A stretch of DNA of 8,030 nucleotides from contig JAJZQA010000111.1 of NCBI GenBank assembly GCA_021810985.1, positions 1 to 8,030 on the forward strand, in the 5' to 3' direction. Of the stretch, positions 6,214 to 8,030 are shown one piece after another. The stretch comes from Deltaproteobacteria bacterium (GTDB lineage Bacteria > Desulfobacterota > Desulfuromonadia > Geobacterales > Geobacteraceae). The notes beneath the pieces are model-generated. The model made no database searches and was not told the DNA's origin. It saw only the letters and a program-made list of their open reading frames with translations. The position numbers and the translations under genes were made by a program. Position 1 is the stretch's first letter. Each line of letters begins with the position of its first letter.

Positions 6214-6695
6214 CTAAACGTTTGTGATACTTAAGATTTCTCTGACCGCAATGCCACGCGCCAACAGTGCGTCCGCGATCAGAGAGCGATGACAGCGCCA
6301 CGGCACAGCTTCAGCACACATGATGGCGGTAGTTTTTTCTCCGGCCAATACGATCAGCCTTTCAACAGCCCCGTCAAATTCCAGCGTCTGCATATAATCG
6401 GCAAAGCCGCGAAATGAGGCATTGCGCCAGCCGGCATTCGGCGAATCGGGACAACTGCGGGAAGTCCACCCAGTTCCTTCATATGCCGGTAGCCGATGCG
6501 TCGGTTACGGAGAGACGGGCCAAGGGTCTCGATATTGAACTGGGGATTGTGCCGTGAACGGGGAATCGTTCGCACATCAACCAGAAGCCTAATGCCGTAA
6601 TGCCGAAGCAGTTTGACAAATTCGTCGAGACTGCGGATTGAATGTCCCACCGTGAAAATCACGCACGGTTCAGCTAATGGGTAATTCGTTGACAC
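6214..6695 (-). pseudogene. DUF488 family protein, copy 1, one-base frameshift
   Basis: DUF488 proteins are small cytoplasmic proteins of unestablished activity with conserved Arg, Cys and His residues. Seen: a GTG start at 6693-6695, nine bases after the preceding reductase stop, with AAAGGTG as ribosome site. The first half reads IFTVGHSIRSLDEFVKLL, then DVRTIPRSRHNPQFN and HMKELGGLPAVV; at about 6446-6452 one base is missing, after which the normal frame resumes as DSPNAGWRNASFRGFADYMQ and later IMCAEAVPWRCHRSLIADALL to TAG at 6214. Putting back one base gives exactly 160 residues, with the Cys127 / Cys135-His136-Arg137 signature intact. As written, translation stays in the wrong frame and ends at 6354. 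It could be a true recent lesion or an assembly error. It is a diverged paralogue of the second copy at 7526. Confidence 0.88.
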
Positions 6696-6700
6696 AGCGG

Positions 6701-7309
6701 TTACACCTTTTTTATCGCCAGGTTTGCTGCAACGAGCAGGGGGTCCCACACCGGCGCATATAGTGTCGCGTAGCTCAGATCGAGTTTGGCCAGTTCGAAA
6801 ACTGTCATCTGCTTGTAGATGGCGGTTGCCAACACATCGAGGCGTTTTGCCACCACAGCCTGGCCAACCATCTGGCCGCCGAGCAGCAGTCCGCTCCCCT
6901 TTTCGCATATCAGCAGCACCCTCATCGTGCCGCCTCCCGAAAACGCCCCCCTAGTGGGAGAGTCCACGAAGATCTTTACGCAATCCGTCCCACCTTCCTG
7001 GAGTTGCCGCTCATTAAGGCCGGTGGTGGCCACCGTCAGATCGAAGAACTTGAACGCCGCCGTCTGGTCGATGCCGGGAAACATCTTCATCGCGCCGTTG
7101 TTGACGATGTTGCTGCCGGCGAGCCGCCCCTGCTTGTTGGCCACCGGGCCGAGCGGCATATAGCCGTTTCTGCCCAGTTGCCGGACGTAATGTTCGGCAC
7201 AGTCCCCGGCCGCGAAAACGTTCGGCAGGCTCGTCCGCAAATAGCGATCGACTTTGACCGCCCCGGCGGCATTCAGTTTTATAACTTGAAAAGAACGCAT
7301 TCTTCTCTT
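6701..7309 (-). pseudogene. C-terminal remnant of FAD-dependent disulfide reductase / NADH-oxidase type protein
   Basis: Relatives are coenzyme A disulfide reductases and NADH oxidases of about 450-560 residues. Seen: homologous sequence from about IKLNAAGAVKVDRYLRT (7230-7280) onward, then the FAD-contacting VFAAGDCAEHY motif, YMPLGPVANKQGRLAGSNI, and the complete C-terminal dimerisation domain (FKFFDLTVATTGLNE to DLSYATLYAPVWDPLLVAANLA), ending in TAA at 6701-6703. The N-terminal half is absent: no GxGxxG FAD or NAD(P) Rossmann motif and no active-site cysteine region. The ATG at 7298-7300 has no ribosome site; the usual proline pair before YAPVWDP is Thr-Leu. Upstream DNA belongs to a glutamine amidotransferase gene, so this is a deletion remnant. 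It ends nine bases before the DUF488 start and shares its direction. Confidence 0.85.
7288..7307. repeat. imperfect inverted repeat at the chimeric junction
   Basis: GAAAAGAA (7288-7295), loop CGCA, TTCTTCTC (7300-7307): seven of eight positions pair. It lies where the glutamine amidotransferase fragment gives way to the reductase remnant, so it may mark the deletion endpoint, but an eight-base stem can occur by chance. Confidence 0.35.
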
Positions 7310-7310
7310 G

Positions 7311-7460
7311 GCTAATTACGAGGTCCAAGCCAGCCGGACCCGGCAAATCCACGGATTCATAAAAACGACTATAGGTTATGGATGCGTCCAGGGCTGACAA
7401 CCACGACGCCATACTGTCGATACCTTCGAAGGGAACATGCTGTAAGACGTGCACCTTCAT
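7311..7460 (-). pseudogene. N-terminal fragment of class I glutamine amidotransferase-like protein
   Basis: Seen: from the ATG at 7458-7460 the frame reads MKVHVLQHVPFEGIDS, ASWLSALDASITYSRFYES and LPGPAGLDLVIS, about 50 residues. This is the characteristic start of the stand-alone GMP-synthase-like amidotransferase family (VLQHVPFEG... followed in relatives by VMGGPMSVND). Just where the MGGPMS block should come the sequence switches to the reductase remnant, so the catalytic Cys-His-Glu triad is lacking. The frame then runs on to 7014 as a wrong-frame reading of the reductase DNA, which should not be taken as protein. Ribosome site is poor. The rest of the gene, about 180-190 residues, has been deleted. 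Confidence 0.8.
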
Positions 7461-7525
7461 GGTTACTCATCCCAAGAGGTCTGATTACAGTTCAGCTTCA
7501 GGGTTATTCGTCTGGGATGCGTGGT

Positions 7526-8030
7526 TCACGACGGGTAAGTAATTGTATCACCGGCTATCCGGACAAATGGGGTTATCTTATGGTCAACACGCTTGGCTTT
7601 GCCAATGATGTGTACAACCCGTACGCCTTTCAACAGCAATGCATCGGCTATCAGCGAACGATGACAGCGCCATGGCACCGCCTCGGCGCACATGAGCGCG
7701 ACTCGTTCCAACGAACTGTACTCCAGTAACTGCTCAATGCTGTTCGCGAACTCATCGGTCTGCATGTAATCCGCGAAGCCGCGAAATGAGTCATTGCGCC
7801 ATCCCCGGTTCGGGGAATCCACTTTGGCGTGACGGAGCCCGCCGAGTCCCGGCATATGGGTATACCGGATACCAGCCTGCGCGAGATTTTCCGGGAATAT
7901 GTCACGATTGAACTGCGGGTTGTGGCGTGAACGGGGAATCGTCCGTACATCGATGATTCTGCTGACTCCATTCTCCCGCAGGAGAGCAATGAACTCCTGA
8001 ACAGGCAGCGTAGAATGCCCGACAAGATCG
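7526..8030 (-). CDS. DUF488 family protein, copy 2 (N-terminus off window)
   Basis: Seen: an open frame entering from the right edge and ending in TGA at 7526-7528, 167 residues in the window. It begins LVGHSTLPVQEFIALL, so only a short N-terminal piece is missing. It continues with DVRTIPRSRHNPQFN, GIRYTHMPGLGGLRHAKVDS, WRNDSFRGFADYMQTDEF and the family signature MCAEAVPWRCHRSLIADALL, then a C-terminal strand extension (HIIGKAKRVDHKITPFV) that copy 1 lacks. No lesion is visible. The biochemical role of DUF488 is not established; conserved Cys, His and Arg residues suggest an enzyme. The internal ATG at 7853-7855 (MPGLGG) is not the true start, because family sequence extends far upstream. 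It lies 65 bases before the amidotransferase fragment, same strand. Confidence 0.9.
   Translation of the reverse strand, partial: DLVGHSTLPVQEFIALLRENGVSRIIDVRTIPRSRHNPQFNRDIFPENLAQAGIRYTHMPGLGGLRHAKVDSPNRGWRNDSFRGFADYMQTDEFANSIEQLLEYSSLERVALMCAEAVPWRCHRSLIADALLLKGVRVVHIIGKAKRVDHKITPFVRIAGDTITYPS

Noticed and set aside
6696..6908. Upstream extension of the DUF488 copy 1 frame to an ATG at 6908
   Set aside because: That stretch is the wrong-frame reading of the reductase remnant; family similarity starts at the GTG at 6693-6695, which has a ribosome site.

Overview
The window looks like a chromosomal segment from a Gram-negative, respiratory bacterium, most likely a Geobacter-type member of the Desulfuromonadia. 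That placement is an inference from gene content: a periplasmic c-type-heme diguanylate cyclase, a Ric (ScdA/YtfE-type) iron-centre repair protein, a universal stress protein, a proton-efflux P-type ATPase remnant and DUF488 proteins. No RNA gene, CRISPR array or intact insertion sequence is visible. Everything except one gene (the universal stress protein) is on the minus strand.

Layout, left to right. 1-475: a secreted protein of unknown function, cut by the window edge, with its own promoter and a strong ribosome binding site. 581-1504: an AlkA-type DNA-3-methyladenine glycosylase. 1511-1639: a possible small membrane protein with one nonsense codon. 1664-2457: a SpoIIE/PP2C-type phosphatase pseudogene with a frameshift and two stops. 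2696-3169 (+): a universal stress protein. 3179-3824: a hybrid locus in which the front of a two-helix membrane protein runs into the last four membrane helices of a broken P-type H+-ATPase. 3877-4605: ric. 4669-5964: a heme-c-sensing GGDEF protein, preceded by two tiny ORFs (5961-6047 and 6044-6136) joined to it and to each other by ATGA overlaps. 6214-6695: a frameshifted DUF488 gene. 6701-7309: the C-terminal part of a flavin-dependent disulfide-reductase/NADH-oxidase-type protein. 7311-7460: the N-terminal end of a class I glutamine amidotransferase. 7526-8030: a second DUF488 gene, cut by the right edge.

How it fits together. The intact core (heme sensor cyclase, ric, two-helix protein, universal stress protein, alkA) reads as redox, nitrosative and alkylation stress handling, with a c-di-GMP output. 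Around it is an unusually dense set of broken genes: two chimeric junctions joining the 5' end of one gene to the 3' end of another, three apparent one-base deletions and several nonsense codons. This suggests a region undergoing decay by deletion, although some of the indels could be assembly errors. I do not see a convincing complete novel defence or mobile system. The most promising new items are the translationally coupled small ORFs in front of the heme cyclase and that cyclase's pairing with Ric.
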